Below are positions 1 to 11,194 of a stretch of DNA of 64,000 nt, in pieces (positions within the stretch are counted from its first letter, which is position 1; each line of letters starts with the position of its first letter). The notes beneath the pieces are model-generated. The model worked only from the letters and a program-made list of their open reading frames with translations, did not search any database and was not told where the DNA came from. Position numbers and translations under genes: made by a program. The DNA is from Rheum nobile (taxonomy: Eukaryota; Streptophyta; Magnoliopsida; Caryophyllales; Polygonaceae): assembly GCA_027886185.1 (NCBI GenBank), contig WOAB01000619.1:5952001-6016000 (forward strand), in the 5' to 3' direction.

Positions 1-1119
1 TGATCTTGTCACTGGTCCTTGTGAGCGTAGGCTCATGGCATGTTCCTCCTCTATGGCCGTCATGGAAGGCAGGGTCGTATCACCCTCCCCCACTTGGCTG
101 TGAAGCGTCCCTGCTTCACCATCATCAAATCCAGGCTCCACGTAAGGTGTCAAGTCCACTACGTTGAAAGACGCATGGACTCCATAGTCGGCTGGGAGCT
201 CGAGTTGATAGGCATTATCTCCCATGGCCTTGATCACACGGAATGGGCCATCTCCGCGAGGGGCCAACTTGTGCTTACACCGCGAGGGGAACCTTTCCTT
301 TCGCAAATGCACCCAGACAAGGTCTCCGGGTGCAAAGACGACGCGACGTCGGCCATGGTTGTGCTGCGAGGCGTATTGCGAGGCTCGACGCTCAAGTTGC
401 TCACGGGTTCGCCGATGGAGCTCTTGGACCATGTCGGCACGGTTGGCCGCGGTGATGTGCTCTGGGTCCTGTAGTGGGCGCGACAGCATGTCTAGCGGCG
501 TCAATGGGTTCCTGTCGTAGACGATCCCGAAGGGGGTGAGCTTGGTCGCCGAGTGCCTGCACCTATTATAAGAAAACTCGACAATAGAAAGTAAGTCCTC
601 CCAACGCCTGGGGTTGGCCTTGAGCATGGTGCAAAGGAGGGCTCCTAGCGTTCTATTTGTCACTTCAGTTTGACCATCGGTCTGGGGGTGGTAGCTAGTG
701 GAGAATAAGAGTTTTGTGCCTAGCTTTCTCCAAAATATTCTCCAAAAATGACCAACAAAATTAGAATCCCTATCACTCACAATAGTACGAGGGACTCCAT
801 AAAGACGCACCACATGCTCAAAGAATAAATCGGCTATCTCACTAGCACTATTTGTGGTCTTACAAGCTACGAAATGGGCCATCTTAGAAAACCTATCCAC
901 AATGACAAAGATAGAATCCTTACCTCGACGAGAGAGGGGCAAACCCGTGATGAAATCCATGGAAAGGTATTCCCAAGGGCCGGTGGGTATGGGCAGTGGG
1001 GTGTAGAGGCCATGTGGACTAGATTTGGCCTTGGCCCTTTGGCATGTCACACAACTCCTACAGTAGCGGGTCACTTGGTGGGTCATACGTGGCCAGAAAA
1101 AGTGTTCCCTAAGCACAAC
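1..1119 (-). pseudogene. Ty3/gypsy integrase, C-terminal part, split and partial
   Basis: The minus-strand frame is open from the insertion junction to the window edge. It reads through a CxxC zinc-finger half (YCRSCVTCQ), then the integrase core with DFITGLP, SDRDSNF and the E of DGQTEV, which fit the D, D, E catalytic triad. A GDLVWVHLRKERFP motif follows, typical of the C-terminal part of plant chromovirus-like integrases, and then ELPADYG. The N-terminal HHCC half is on the other side of the solo LTR at 1120-2611. Integrase would join element cDNA to host DNA. The frame is undamaged apart from the insertion, but the protein cannot be made whole. The lineage within gypsy is not certain. 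Confidence 0.88.
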
Positions 1120-2611
1120 TGATAAGCACTACTTTGTAGGGCTTAACTAAGAGTTATTAGAGGGTTTTATTGGTGCCATTCGGATAGATTTAGACACATT
1201 CATGTGCATGGTGTTTGGGGGCGAAGATTGGTGTTTTGAGCTTATTGGAGTACATTTGAAGATTCGGGATATGGAGCCACCAAGGAGTATGGAGTTAGAG
1301 AGGAGAAGTGTGGATTTGGTGGTCTGGAGAAGCAAATTGAAGATATCCAGAGGAAGAGAAGTTGACCACTGAGGAGACGAAGAAGAACCAAGGAGAGAGT
1401 CCACACGAGAGTAGAAGAACAATATGCTGAATTCAATTGATTCGTTCTCTCTACTCAGATTCCCAAATGAAGTGATTCCAATTCTAGGAGTTAGATCTTG
1501 AAGTCTACTACAAGTCCCCAAAATATGAGCACAATCCGAGTTGGGAATCAAAAGTTATGACGTTTTTACGAAAGTGTCGCAGATGCTGAAAATCGAGAAG
1601 TAGCCGCGATCGCGGGTACTGTTCACCCGCGATCGCGGGTCATCAGCGCCGAAAGCTGCGTCTTTTCCTGAGCTTATCTTTTCATATTTCTTTTTCCCCT
1701 TTTTCTCATTTTAATTTAGTTATTTTCTTAATGGGCTAGGTCATTTGTTAGAGCCCTATAAATACTTTCTTTTAGCATTAGATTTAGGAGTCCACACTCT
1801 TCTTCCACACTTTAGTTGCAATTTTCATTCATCGTTGTTTTCTTTTCCTTTGAAGTTTTCACCATGTCTATGAGGAGCTAAGCCTCTTTGGCTTAGTCCG
1901 ATAATGGAAGCATGAGTTTATTCATCTGGTTGTGAGGTTTTGTTCCTATCTATTTATTCCTATTGAGTTATATTATCTCTTCTAAGCTTATTCCATTGGA
2001 TTTCATTAATTGCACTAGCCCGCGCAACTAGTTGTTATTGGTGATTTTCATATTGCTAGGATTAGGAAACTGTTGGGCTAACGTCCTATTCTGCTGTAGC
2101 AACTACAATTTACATGCTCTGGTTGAAATTGTTCTATTGTAGGGAGAGATAATTACATGGTAAATGCATCTGAGCGAGCGTTCTGTGTATCCTGGTTAAT
2201 TCTTATATGCATTGCTGCCTTTGGGTTGAACCTTTAATGGTACTAGGGTTATTCATTGGTAAGGGTTCTTTGTGGAATGTTTCCCTCTGAATTTACATAA
2301 GATCGGGACAGGAATAACCGAATAGGAAGATAGGACTTAATCTATGAACAACCTTTGAATGACTTATGTGGACATTACTTGGCTAAGTGTTTTTCTCTAT
2401 TGATATTTCATCCATTCTACTTTGTTTTGTTTGTTTTGCTTGTGACCAACCAACCTACAAAACCCCCCTCTTGTTACTATTGCATGCGAACAACACATAG
2501 ATTAATCTCTTCCTCCCTGTGGATTCGACCCTTGCTTGCCCTAACTACTTGTTTAGGTTTGCTAGGATTTATTTGATTAGGTGATACGACGACTATCCCC
2601 CCCCCCCATCA
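1120..2611 (+). repeat. Solo LTR of the element A family, inserted in integrase
   Basis: It begins TGATAAGCACTACTTTG and ends near GTGATACGAC...CATCA, like the LTRs of element A (41207-42554 and 46375-48843). It is flanked by a perfect 5-bp duplication ACAAC at 1115-1119 and 2612-2616. No internal sequence remains, so it is a solo LTR left by LTR-LTR recombination. It has a TATA-like CCTATAAATAC near 1752 and two GC dyads (CCGCGATCGCGG type) at 1603-1639. A C-run at 2597-2607 near the 3' end replaces the usual TTAAGCCTGCT. ORFs inside it are not credible genes. Confidence 0.92.
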
Positions 2612-4311
2612 ACAACCAAGGTCTTGACTATCCCAAAGTGGCCACGGCCATCATGGGCCTCATGGATGAGAAGGAGCCTAATAGAGGACCTAGGGATGCA
2701 TATGCGGCCAACCTTGTACAAGTAACCCTCACAAAGGAAATAAGACTCAAACTCACGGCTTCTAAGGCAATGCTCAAATATAGGCTTAAAGAAAGGGTCA
2801 AGCACATATAATTCCTTTATCAAAGCAAAACCAAGAACCTTAGTTTGAACATGGGTCAAGAAAACGTACCTGCGAGAGAGGGCATCGGCTACCACATTCT
2901 TTTTGCCCTTCTTGTGGACCACGACATAAGGAAATGTCTCAAGAAAGTCCACCCAATGAGCATGGCATCGGTTGAGGTGGGCTTGGCTCTTCAAGTAGCT
3001 CAAGGCGGCGTGGTCACTGTGGATGACAATCTCTCGTGGCCAAAGGTAATATTGCCATGTCTTGAGCACAAGAACTAGGACATATAACTCTTTGTCATAG
3101 GTGGGGTAGTTGAGGGTGGCCCCTGTGAGCTTCTCACTGAAAAAGGCGATGTGCCTCCTCTCTTGGTGCAAGACACCTCCAATGCCGACGTCGGAAGCAT
3201 CACACTCCACCTTAAAATGTTTGGCGAAGTCAGGGAGCTGGAGTAGAGGCGTGTGGCACAAGGCATCCTTTAAAGCCGAGAAGGCTTTCTCATGGGCCTC
3301 AAGCCAAGTGAATGTGGCTCCCTTTTTGGTAAGCTCATGTAAAGGCACGGCGATGGAGCTAAAATCTCTCACAAAGCGCTTATAGAAACCTACGAGGCCA
3401 AGGAAGCTCCTCACCATGGTGGGTGTCGTCGGCATCGACCACTCCCTTATAGCCTTGACCTTGTCTTCGTCGACGCGCAAGCCAGCCTTGGACACCACAT
3501 AGCCTAGGAAATTAGTAGTGTCCGAACAAAAGCGACACTTGCCAAGGTTGGCATACAAGCTCTCACGTCGCAAGCACTCTAACACAAGCCTAAGGTGCTC
3601 GACGTGGTCATCAAGGCTACGAGAATAAATCAAAATGTCATCAAAATAAACGACAACAAACTTCCCTACAAAGGCTCTCAAGACATGGTTCATCAATCTC
3701 ATGAATGTGCTTGGGGCATTGGTGAGCCCAAAAGGCATGACTAGCCACTCGTAGAGCCCATACTTGGTCTTGAAGGCGGTCTTCCACTCATCACCTTCCT
3801 TCATCCGAATTTGGTGATAGCCGCTCTTTAAGTCAATCTTGGAAGAGAGGGTGGCGCCGTAGAGCTCATCAAGCATGTCGTCCAGGCGTGATATTGGGTG
3901 TCTATACTTCACGGTGATCTGGTTAATGGCACGGCAGTCAACACACATTCTCCATGATCCATCCTTCTTTGGCACAAGGATCACGGGCACAGTGCAAGGG
4001 CGTAGGGATTCCCTTACGTAGCCACGATCCAAGAGCTCTTGCACCTGGCGCTGCAACTCCTGGGTCTCTTTAAGGCCGGCGCGGTAGGCGGCACGATTGG
4101 GCAGGGAGGAACCAGACACCGAGTCGATTTGGTGCTCAATGCCTCTCAAAGGTGGTAAGCCCTGTGGAAGCTCCGCTGGAAACACATCATCGAAGTCGGC
4201 GAGCAAAGAGGCGATGACAGGCGGCAATGGCTCGGCACTCGGTGTCTCAGGGATGCAAGGAGTGGGCACCAACAGAAAACATGGAGCCTTGCCATTCAAG
4301 GTGGCAGTCAA
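2612..4311 (-). pseudogene. Ty3/gypsy reverse transcriptase, RNase H and integrase start
   Basis: A long minus-strand frame of about 565 residues. In order it shows the RT fingers (VILVPKKDGSWRMCVDCRAI), the palm with YFDDIL as the catalytic aspartates, RNase H (KVECDASDVGIGG, KELYVLV, HSDHAAL, VVADALSRRY), and the start of the integrase zinc finger (HEAHDGRGHFG). The frame is cut at 2612 by the solo LTR, and the integrase resumes at 1119. The apparent end at 2593 reads into LTR sequence and is not the true terminus. RT and RNase H would copy the genomic RNA into cDNA in the particle. No missing RT catalytic residue was noticed. Confidence 0.93.
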
Positions 4312-4658
4312 GTCACTGGGCCATGCGAGAAGCAGTATGTGCTTACAACGGCCTTGTAATGGGGGTGTCTACGGCGATCGAACGGCCAAATGCGATGGAA
4401 GGGAGGCACTGGGCAATTTTTGCGAGGCACTAGGTGTGTGGACACCAGTGCTCGAGCCAGAATGGGGAGTGCTTGGCCATATCTCTATGGGCCTCTGCTT
4501 GGCCTTCCTATGGCGTTCGACTTTTTTGATGCAGTGCCTAGGGGAGATAAAAAATTGCCAGAATTGGTGGAGTTTTGCTTCTGGAGTGCCGCTGGCGTCT
4601 CTTCCGGCCTTATAGCGGCGGCCTCGATGGCCTTCTGACGGTATCTCTCAACCTGGTC
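4312..4658 (-). pseudogene. Decayed protease-RT linker of the gypsy polyprotein
   Basis: This stretch joins the gag-protease frame to the RT frame. No long minus-strand frame crosses it and in-frame stops are present, so the polyprotein is broken here. Plus-strand ORFs over this stretch are antisense shadows. Confidence 0.6.
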
Positions 4659-5579
4659 CTACAAGATCTCATGGGGAGACATTGGTAGCAAGGTGACGCA
4701 CTTCCCGTGGTAAGTAAACACATAAGTGTTTAAATAGCCATCATGGAGCATGCGCTTGTCAAATTGCCATGGGCGCCCAAGCAAAAGATGCATGGCGTCC
4801 ATTGCAATGACATCACAAAGAATGGAATCACAGTATTGACCAATAGAAAAGGAAATAAGGCATTGTCTAGATACTGTGTTACCTGGACTAGAAGAAATCC
4901 ATTGGAGGGCATACGGCTGGGGATGATGAGTGGTGGGCAAGTCGAAGTGCTTCACCACCTTCTCATTGACAATGTTGCAACAACTCCCTCCGTCGATGAT
5001 GACACTCAAGGAAGCCGTTTTGACGAGGCACCTTGTGTGGAACAAGTTCTCGCGTTGGTCAACTAGGCTAGCTTCCTTGACGGTGAGGATGCGCCTTGTC
5101 ACTAGGCTCAGTGGTGTGCCCGCATGCAGTGAAGCAGGCTCACAGTCATAGGCGTCCTCGGTGTCTTCGATGCCTTCCTCAATGGGCTCGAGTGTGGGCT
5201 TGTCTTCCTCGTAAGACTCATAGCCGGCGGCGACGGAGGAGAAGAGCACCTTCTTCGAGTTGGGGCAATCTTTCTTGTAATGGCCCCTGCCTCCACACTT
5301 ATAGCATTCTAGGTCACGCGCTCGATCGGTGCCCGGTGTCGAAGTCCTAGGCGCGAATGTGCGGCTGGCAGTGGGCTGCGTCGCGGGCTTGGGCTGGCGG
5401 CCTTGGCTAGACGCGGCTGGGGCTGAGGCATGGGCATGCACATTAGTAGAAAGAGATGGACTGAGGTTAGATTCATACCTGCATTGGCCAGATTGCCAAG
5501 TGTAGTTCTTGCGGCGATTGAGTTGGTTATGGATTTGCATCGCCGTGTGGGTCAATGTGTTGAGGTCTTTGATGGGCAA
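4659..5579 (-). pseudogene. Ty3/gypsy gag C-terminus and aspartic protease
   Basis: The frame of 306 residues starts with a gag-like tail (MPIKDLNTLTHTAMQIHNQL) and a polar linker. It continues with one CCHC zinc knuckle (CYKCGGRGHYKKDC, near residue 94) and a retropepsin-like domain with the active-site region IIDGGSCCNIV, later LLLGRPWQFD. The second residue of the D-[ST]-G triad is Gly here, as seen in many plant gypsy proteases. The zinc knuckle binds RNA; the protease would cut Gag-Pol. The capsid that should lie upstream is missing, so the start methionine is only the first one available after a deletion. Confidence 0.8.
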
Positions 5580-6185
5580 GATCTCAAGCGGTCTTGTGCA
5601 TCACGACCTAATCCTATCGTCGCGGCGGGCTCGGCTGTCGCGTGGCGCTGAGTAGGGCTCACGGCGCTGGGTGCGTCTAGAGGCATATCTAGCATCAAAA
5701 TCATAGGGTTCAGAAAATTCACCTTGGGAGTCGTCGGCGCGGTCGGAGCCGGTGTCGTAGCCAGCGGGTATGGCTCTGGGCACGTAGCGATCTTGGTGTG
5801 ACACATAGCCTGGGTGACTCTCAATCACCGATTGGATCCTTTGGAGTCGTGGTTGAAGGTTGGAGGTTGATAGCATCAATCCCTTCCCTTTGTCCACGCG
5901 TGCATGGCTGGGGCTGGCGTCAGTGTGCCGAGGCGCAGCCACGGCGTCCATGGGGATCACGGGTGTTAGTGTGGGCACGAGTGGTGCCGCTCTCTACATG
6001 GCTTGCAAGTGAGCCACTTGTGGTGGTGGATCTTGTGAGGGACCCAAAGGGGGAATTTGTGGGTCAATGTTGTTGGCGTCGGTGTTGTCTCCACTCGAAG
6101 TGATGGCCGTCATGCTACCTATAACAATATGACCGGACATAGAAGTAAAAACGAACAAAAGACACGAACAACAACTATCAAGCAA
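5580..6185 (-). pseudogene. gag N-terminal remnant of the gypsy element
   Basis: Two short minus-strand frames (5994-6185 and 5601-5978) contain a proline-rich N-terminus (around GPSQDPPPQVAHLQ) followed by a charged stretch with many RD/RR pairs (RRTQRREPYSAPRDSRARR). They are out of frame or stop-separated from one another. They join directly to the gag tail at 5579 with no capsid helices between. In related elements this charged linker precedes the capsid, so several hundred bases appear deleted near 5585. Confidence 0.6.
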
Positions 6186-6970
6186 TCACTAGTCAAGTCA
6201 ACAATGTTCACGTAGGGGAGGGTTAATTTGGCTTGCCGTGAGGGCGGCTAAGGCTAGTCACAAGAGATGGCGTGAGAAGCAAGTCGTCAATCAAACAAGC
6301 AAGAGCAAGTATAACCCTAAATCAAACGTAAACAAGTAAACCAAATTAGCAAGACTTACCTTCTAGGGGATTAACCTAGATGGTGGAGAGATAGAGAAGA
6401 TGAGCCTAGGCCGAGTCGAGTGGGTTAGGGTTGCCTTATTTTGGCTTTCCCTAACTCGGTTGCCTTGTATAACTTTTTTTTTTGAATAACCGATTGCTTT
6501 TTTTCATTTATTATAATATCCAAATATCTTATATTTTTGACTTTTAAGATATCGGATAAGGAAACAAAAATAAAAATAATGGCCTAAGTAACAAGAAAAG
6601 ATCAAGTGTGATCTTAGAGATAGGAGAGAGAAAGAAGATAAGATTTGATTTCTTATAGAAGGAAATTTCGGCTAACCAACTAAAAAGCAAATCAAGCAAG
6701 ATATGGAAACAAAATTCACGCAAGAAATAAGGAAACAATCACTCTAGCATGCAAGATATCCGAAGTTACCAAACACACCAAAACTTGTAGGGCAAGAAAA
6801 AACATTCGGCCAAGGTGTTACCTTGTGAAACCCGACTGGACAAGCAAATATGGATACTTTTTTTTTTTGAATATGCGGAAGCAAAGGATGATGGACAAGA
6901 AAAATTTTGTGAACAAGATGAAGACTTGAGTTAGTGACTTACAAGACGGCTGGGCTCTGATGCCATTTGA
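6186..6970 (-). other. 5' leader and primer-binding site of the gypsy element
   Basis: About 785 bases without a convincing ORF lie between the 5' LTR and gag. Next to the LTR the minus strand reads TGGCATCAGAGCCC (within 6952-6967). This is one base off the usual initiator tRNA-Met primer site TGGTATCAGAGC. Several A- or T-rich runs (for example near 6473 and 6860) are otherwise unremarkable. Confidence 0.75.
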
Positions 6971-7838
6971 TGTGTTCCTGCCTCCGATGAAGGTCACTTG
7001 TCAAAGGTGGCACTTGGATCTAGTCTTGGGCGAGAAGTCACAAGTCTCGTTTGTCAAACCTGTCGTGGAAGCCTTGGGGAAACCCTTGTTGAATTGCACG
7101 AAAGGTTGACAAAGCGGTGGCGAGGTGAACAATAACTTTTGAGGTTATCTGACACGGTGGTGGCTGGAAGCGAACCCGGTGGCGAAGGAGTGGGTGTCTC
7201 GACAACGGTGGTGGTGGCGATGGCGAGTGTCAAGATGAGTGTCAAGACAGCGGTGGCGATGGCGAGAGCGATGGTGAGCGATGGAGTGGGTTCGATGGTG
7301 GGTTCGATAGCGACTGCGATGGTGGAGGCGAAGTCGATGGCGCAAGCGATGAGGTGAGCGACGACGACAACGATTGAACTGGGTGCGATAGCGGGTGCGA
7401 TGGGAAGCGATTGGTGGTTGGTGATGGAACGATGATTTGGATAGATGGCTTGAAGGTCAAGCTTTGTCGTAGCATCGACGGCGAAGTGAAGGAGATGCGA
7501 AGATAGACTTTGCTCGAAGGATATCAAGCAGGGGCCGTAGCGTCGGCGGCGGAGTGAATGAGGATGCAAAGTTAGAGATAGGTTTGACGTCCGATCAAAG
7601 GAAGAAGGATAAACACTCAACTTAAGCTTTGATTAAAATTAGACGTAAAGAAAGCAATAGACAAAGTTTGACTTAAATACTAGAGGCGAGACTCGGATGG
7701 GCCGAGTCTTGCCTAGTGGGCTAGCCCATGCGACACACATGGAGCACACACCCAAAAATAGAAAGAACTATAAATGGAAACTATTAAAATAAGCAAATAC
7801 CAAAAATAGAAATGTTCTCAAAATAACAATGTCTAACA
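6971..7838 (-). repeat. Gypsy 5' LTR, shared with a truncated tandem copy
   Basis: On the plus strand the LTR starts TGTGTTCCTGCC beside the primer site and ends CAATGTCTAACA, giving TG...CA ends on the minus strand (TGTTAGACATTG...GGAACACA). It is 868 bp. A stretch rich in GCGATGG/GTGGCGA triplets at 7140-7400 produces overlapping low-complexity ORFs on both strands that are not genes. The right flank is integrase-end sequence, so it is also the 3' LTR of a second copy. Confidence 0.8.
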
Positions 7839-8183
7839 CTTAGCAAATAAACCCCTAAATGCTAAAGATAGGCGCCGTGGTGGCGGCGAGGCATAGGACG
7901 CGGACACTGGGAGCAGTGGCGACGTCAAGGTTGACTGGGCTCGTTAGTAGGTGCGTCTATTGACGATAGCGATGGGCTTGTTTCTGCGATGCCGATGGTG
8001 GCGAGGACTTTGAGCTTGGGCTCGGTCTCGGGTGTGCCTTGGCCAACAATGACGCGAGCGGTGAGAGATTGCACGGCGTCGGCGATGGCGTTGGCTCTTG
8101 ATCTTGTCAATGGACCTTGTGAGCGTAGGCTCATGGCATGTTCCTCCTCTGTGGCCGTCATAGAGGGCAGGGTCGCATCACAA
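7839..8183 (-). pseudogene. 3' internal end of a second, truncated gypsy copy
   Basis: The stretch 8099-8180 closely matches 1-85 at the end of the first copy's integrase frame; on the minus strand both read EEEHAMSLRSQGP. It therefore represents the last part of an internal region, just upstream of a 3' LTR. It is cut off at about 8183, where an inverted repeat begins. The layout (integrase end, LTR, complete internal region) is what tandem copies sharing one LTR look like after unequal recombination. Confidence 0.75.
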
Positions 8184-8304
8184 ACCCTACGCTTAATCCA
8201 TGCGTACGCTGCACAGCACACAGGTTGTTGGGCCATTCATTTGGGCCGACCCAATCAACTGTGCTCTATGCCCTAGCGTACGCATGGATTAAGCATAGGG
8301 TTTG
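8181..8304. repeat. Inverted repeat, 30-bp arms, ~65-bp loop
   Basis: The left arm begins CAAACCCTACGCTTAATCCA and ends GCGTACGCT at about 8210. The right arm (8275-8304) reads AGCGTACGCATGGATTAAGC then ATAGGGTTTG, its near-perfect reverse complement. The loop holds TTGGGCC and GGGCCGACCCAA. Directly after it comes telomere-like GGGTTTAGGGTTT (8300-8350). It could be a small foldback element or one end of a larger DNA transposon carrying the PMD remnant. Confidence 0.7.
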
Positions 8305-9236
8305 GGTTTAGGGTTTCGGCTTAGGGTTTGGGTTTATGGTTGTTTGTTTGGTTTAGGGTTGTTATATTATATAGTTTTACATTTTATCTTATATACTTAT
8401 ACTTATATCTTATATAGTTGTACTTATATACTATAGTGTCCCATTATATTCTATATACTTATACTTATATTGTGTAGTTTTACATTATATCTTATATACT
8501 TATACTTATACTGTATAGTGTTACATTATATCTTATATACTTATATTATATAGTTTTACATTATATCTTATATAGTTATACTTATATACTATAGTTTTAC
8601 ATTATCTCTTATATAGTTATACTTATATACAATAGTTTTTCATTATATCTTATATACTTATACTTATATACTATAGTTTTTCATTATATGTTATATAGTT
8701 ATACTTATATACTATAGTTTTTCATTATATGTTATATAGTTATACTTATATACTATAGTTTCCCATTATATTCTATATACTTATACTTATAATGTGTAGT
8801 TTTACATTATATCTTATATACTTATACTTATATTGTATAGTTATACATTATCTCTTATATAGTTATACTTATATTGTATGGTTTTACATTATATCTTATA
8901 TACTTATATTATATAGTTTTACATTATATCTGATATTGTTATACTTTTATACTATAGTTTTTCATTATATCTTATATACTTATACTTATATTATATACTT
9001 TTACATTATATCTTATATAGTTATACTTATATACTATAGTTTTACATTATATCTTATATAGTTATACTTATATACTATAGTTTTACATTATCTCTTATAT
9101 AGATATACTTATATACTATAGTTTTACATTATCTCTTATATAGTTATACTTATATACTATAGTTTTTCATTATATCTTATATACTTATACTTATATACTA
9201 TAGTTTTTCATTATATCTTATATACTTATACTTAGA

Positions 9237-10335
9237 GTGGGGTCTTGGTGAGGAGAATTCTTATAGTAAATAGTGGGGAGTTTTGTGGAGCATTGATTTT
9301 TTATATCTTACGGTTAGATTGTAGAGAACGTGTAAGTTATAATAGGACTTGTTCATTGAAAAAGAGTTACAAAATTTGTAAAAAAAAAATAAAAAATATT
9401 ATTATGGAAAGTAATATTTGATTTCCCTAAAATATCTCCCCTATTTATTGTTCAAAATCTTTCACCTAAAAAAACTTTTACACTTTTTAACTCATCGACC
9501 GTCATTGTTTATGGTTATGGTCAAAATTTTGTTCATAGATGAACTAATTTATAAACCCTAGGTTGAAATTTTTTGGTGTTCATAGATGAACAAGTACAAT
9601 TCTATGGCGGATTAGTATACTTTAATGGTGGATTTGTTAACACTTGTTCATGTATGTGTTGTAGTTGTTCTCTGTTCATCCAATTCCTTTTTGTTCATTT
9701 TAAGTACAATTGTTCATGTGAAATTAAATAATCGTTCATTGATGTAATTTTGTATATATAGTCAATGTCAATCATTTTGTTATTATTCAGTTACTAAACT
9801 CTAGTCGTTCATTTGAACAATTTTTATTTCAAGTATTGTTCTTGTGCATTTGTAAAAATTTGTTGTCGTGTGAAATTAGTTAATGAACAAGACGACTAAA
9901 GGTGATGAACAAGATGACTAAATGTGATGAACAAGATGTGAGGAACAAGACGACTAAATGTGATGAATAATATGACAAAATGTGATGAACAAAACGACTA
10001 AATGTCCATGGATGACAACTCGGTTGTTACTGACCTTGAATCTCGACTTATGGATGACAAGCTATAATTCTTCTGCATCAATGGAGATTTGAAGGTTATA
10101 AGTATTTATAATAATACTATTTCTCAATATATTAATTAATTTTTAAACCATAAAGAAAAGATATGTTGCGTAAAAGTAGGAATTCATATATTTCCAAGGA
10201 TTGTTACAGTGGACACTATCCCATTCTTAAAAAAGTAGTTAATTATTGATCGTTAGATTTGTCACATCTAATAGCTAAAAATGCTCCTTACTATTTACCC
10301 TAATACTAATATGCACTTCAACCTAAATCCTTATA
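9237..10335. mobile_element. Non-autonomous DNA transposon with imperfect inverted ends
   Basis: The left end reads GTAAATAGTGGGGAG a short way in (near 9266). The reverse complement of the right end reads GGTAAATAGTAAGGAG at the matching place, then related sequence further in, giving inverted ends of roughly 50 bp or more. It sits in the 41-bp array, which resumes on both sides. The interior is AT-rich with many GTTCAT/ATGAAC words and repeated GATGAACAAGACGACTAAA-like segments near 9895-10005. No ORF supports a transposase. The end matches sequence at 63005-63060, so the family has at least two copies here. Confidence 0.6.
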
Positions 10336-10716
10336 CTAATATACTATAGTTTTTCATTATATCTTATATAGTTATACTTATATACTATAGTTTTTCATTA
10401 TATCTCATATAGTTATATTATATTATATAGTTTTATCATTATATCTCATATAGTTATATTTTGTTATATAGATTTATCATTATATATCATATAGTTATAT
10501 TATATTATATAGTTTTACATTATATCTCATATAGTTATATTATATTATATAGTTTTATCATTATATCTCATATAGTTATATTATATTATATAGTTTTATC
10601 ATTTTATCTCATATAGTTATATTATATTATATAGTTTTATCATTTTATCTCATATAGTTATATTATATTATATAGTTTAATATTATATCTCATATAGTTA
10701 TATTTAAGTATATGAG

Positions 10717-10967
10717 TGCGGTTCCGGTGCGGAGCACTCTTCTCGTGCGGACATGCACTATAGGGCCTTATTTGTGCACTTTTGGGCCTTATTTGTGCAC
10801 TTTTGCAAAAAAATTGAAAAATGCTTGGAAAAAAACTTGAAAAAGAATTATTTTATTTTTATTTTTTTGAAAAAGTGCACAAATAAGACGTTAAAGTGCA
10901 CAAATAAGACCCAAAAGTGCATGCTCCGCACGTCCGCACGGGAAGAGTGCTCCGCATATGATCCAAA
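10717..10967. mobile_element. Foldback MITE in the AT-rich array
   Basis: The left arm contains TGCGGAGCACTCTTCTCGTG. The right arm, read in reverse complement, contains TGCGGAGCACTCTTCCCGTG. Inside both arms the motif CTTATTTGTGCACTTTT is repeated, so the inverted arms extend about 70-80 bp each. The centre is an A-run and T-run. At about 250 bp with no coding potential, this fits a MITE. The ORF at 10753-11067 crosses it by chance. Confidence 0.75.
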
Positions 10968-11194
10968 CTCTATATTATATTATATAGTTTTACATTATAT
11001 CTCATATAGTTATATTATATTATATGGTTTTATCATCATTATATCTCATATAGTTATATTATATTAAGACGCAATTTAACCAAAATATAAATACATGATC
11101 CAAAAAACTACCGAAAACATTACATTATGTACAGAAAAAGTCATATAATCTAGTCATCGTCGGGGCCTCTATCGTTGCCCTCTCCCCTTTCGTG

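Larger units (their letters stand above)
1..7838 (-). mobile_element. Ty3/gypsy LTR retrotransposon, 5' part, left end outside window
   Basis: Read on the minus strand the order is 5' LTR (6971-7838), primer site, leader, gag remnant, zinc knuckle and protease, reverse transcriptase, RNase H and integrase. The integrase reaches the window edge, so the 3' LTR lies outside. PR-RT-RH-IN order is the Ty3/gypsy order. A solo LTR of another family (1120-2611) splits the integrase. The capsid part of gag is missing, so this copy is defective even without the insertion. Its 5' LTR is shared with a truncated second copy on the right (7839-8183). Confidence 0.9.
8359..11066. repeat. AT-rich 41-bp tandem array (satellite-like), interrupted twice
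   Basis: The unit is about 41 bp: TTTTTCATTATATCTTATAT then AGTTATACTTATATACTATAG, with variants (TTTTACATTA, TTTTATCATT, CTCATATAG). The array fills 8359-9236, 10336-10711 and 10976-11066. A DNA transposon (9237-10335) and a foldback MITE (10717-10967) interrupt it. The right-hand blocks use a variant unit (ATATTATATTATATAG), so the array has regional homogenisation. ORFs such as the tyrosine- and isoleucine-rich one at 8792-9061 are products of the repeat. Confidence 0.88.

Noticed and set aside
40..1122. Plus-strand ORFs over the left edge
   Set aside because: They are antisense to the integrase frame, which has clear catalytic motifs.
7054..7620. 188-residue Ser/Thr/Pro/Ala-rich ORF
   Set aside because: It lies in the gypsy LTR over a triplet-rich stretch that is open in three frames; a low-complexity artefact.
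8300..8350. True telomere or subtelomere
   Set aside because: Only a few TTTAGGG-like units, no array, and surrounded by transposon sequence.
8792..9061. Tyr/Ile-rich ORF that looks like a membrane protein
   Set aside because: It is a direct translation of the 41-bp AT-rich tandem unit.
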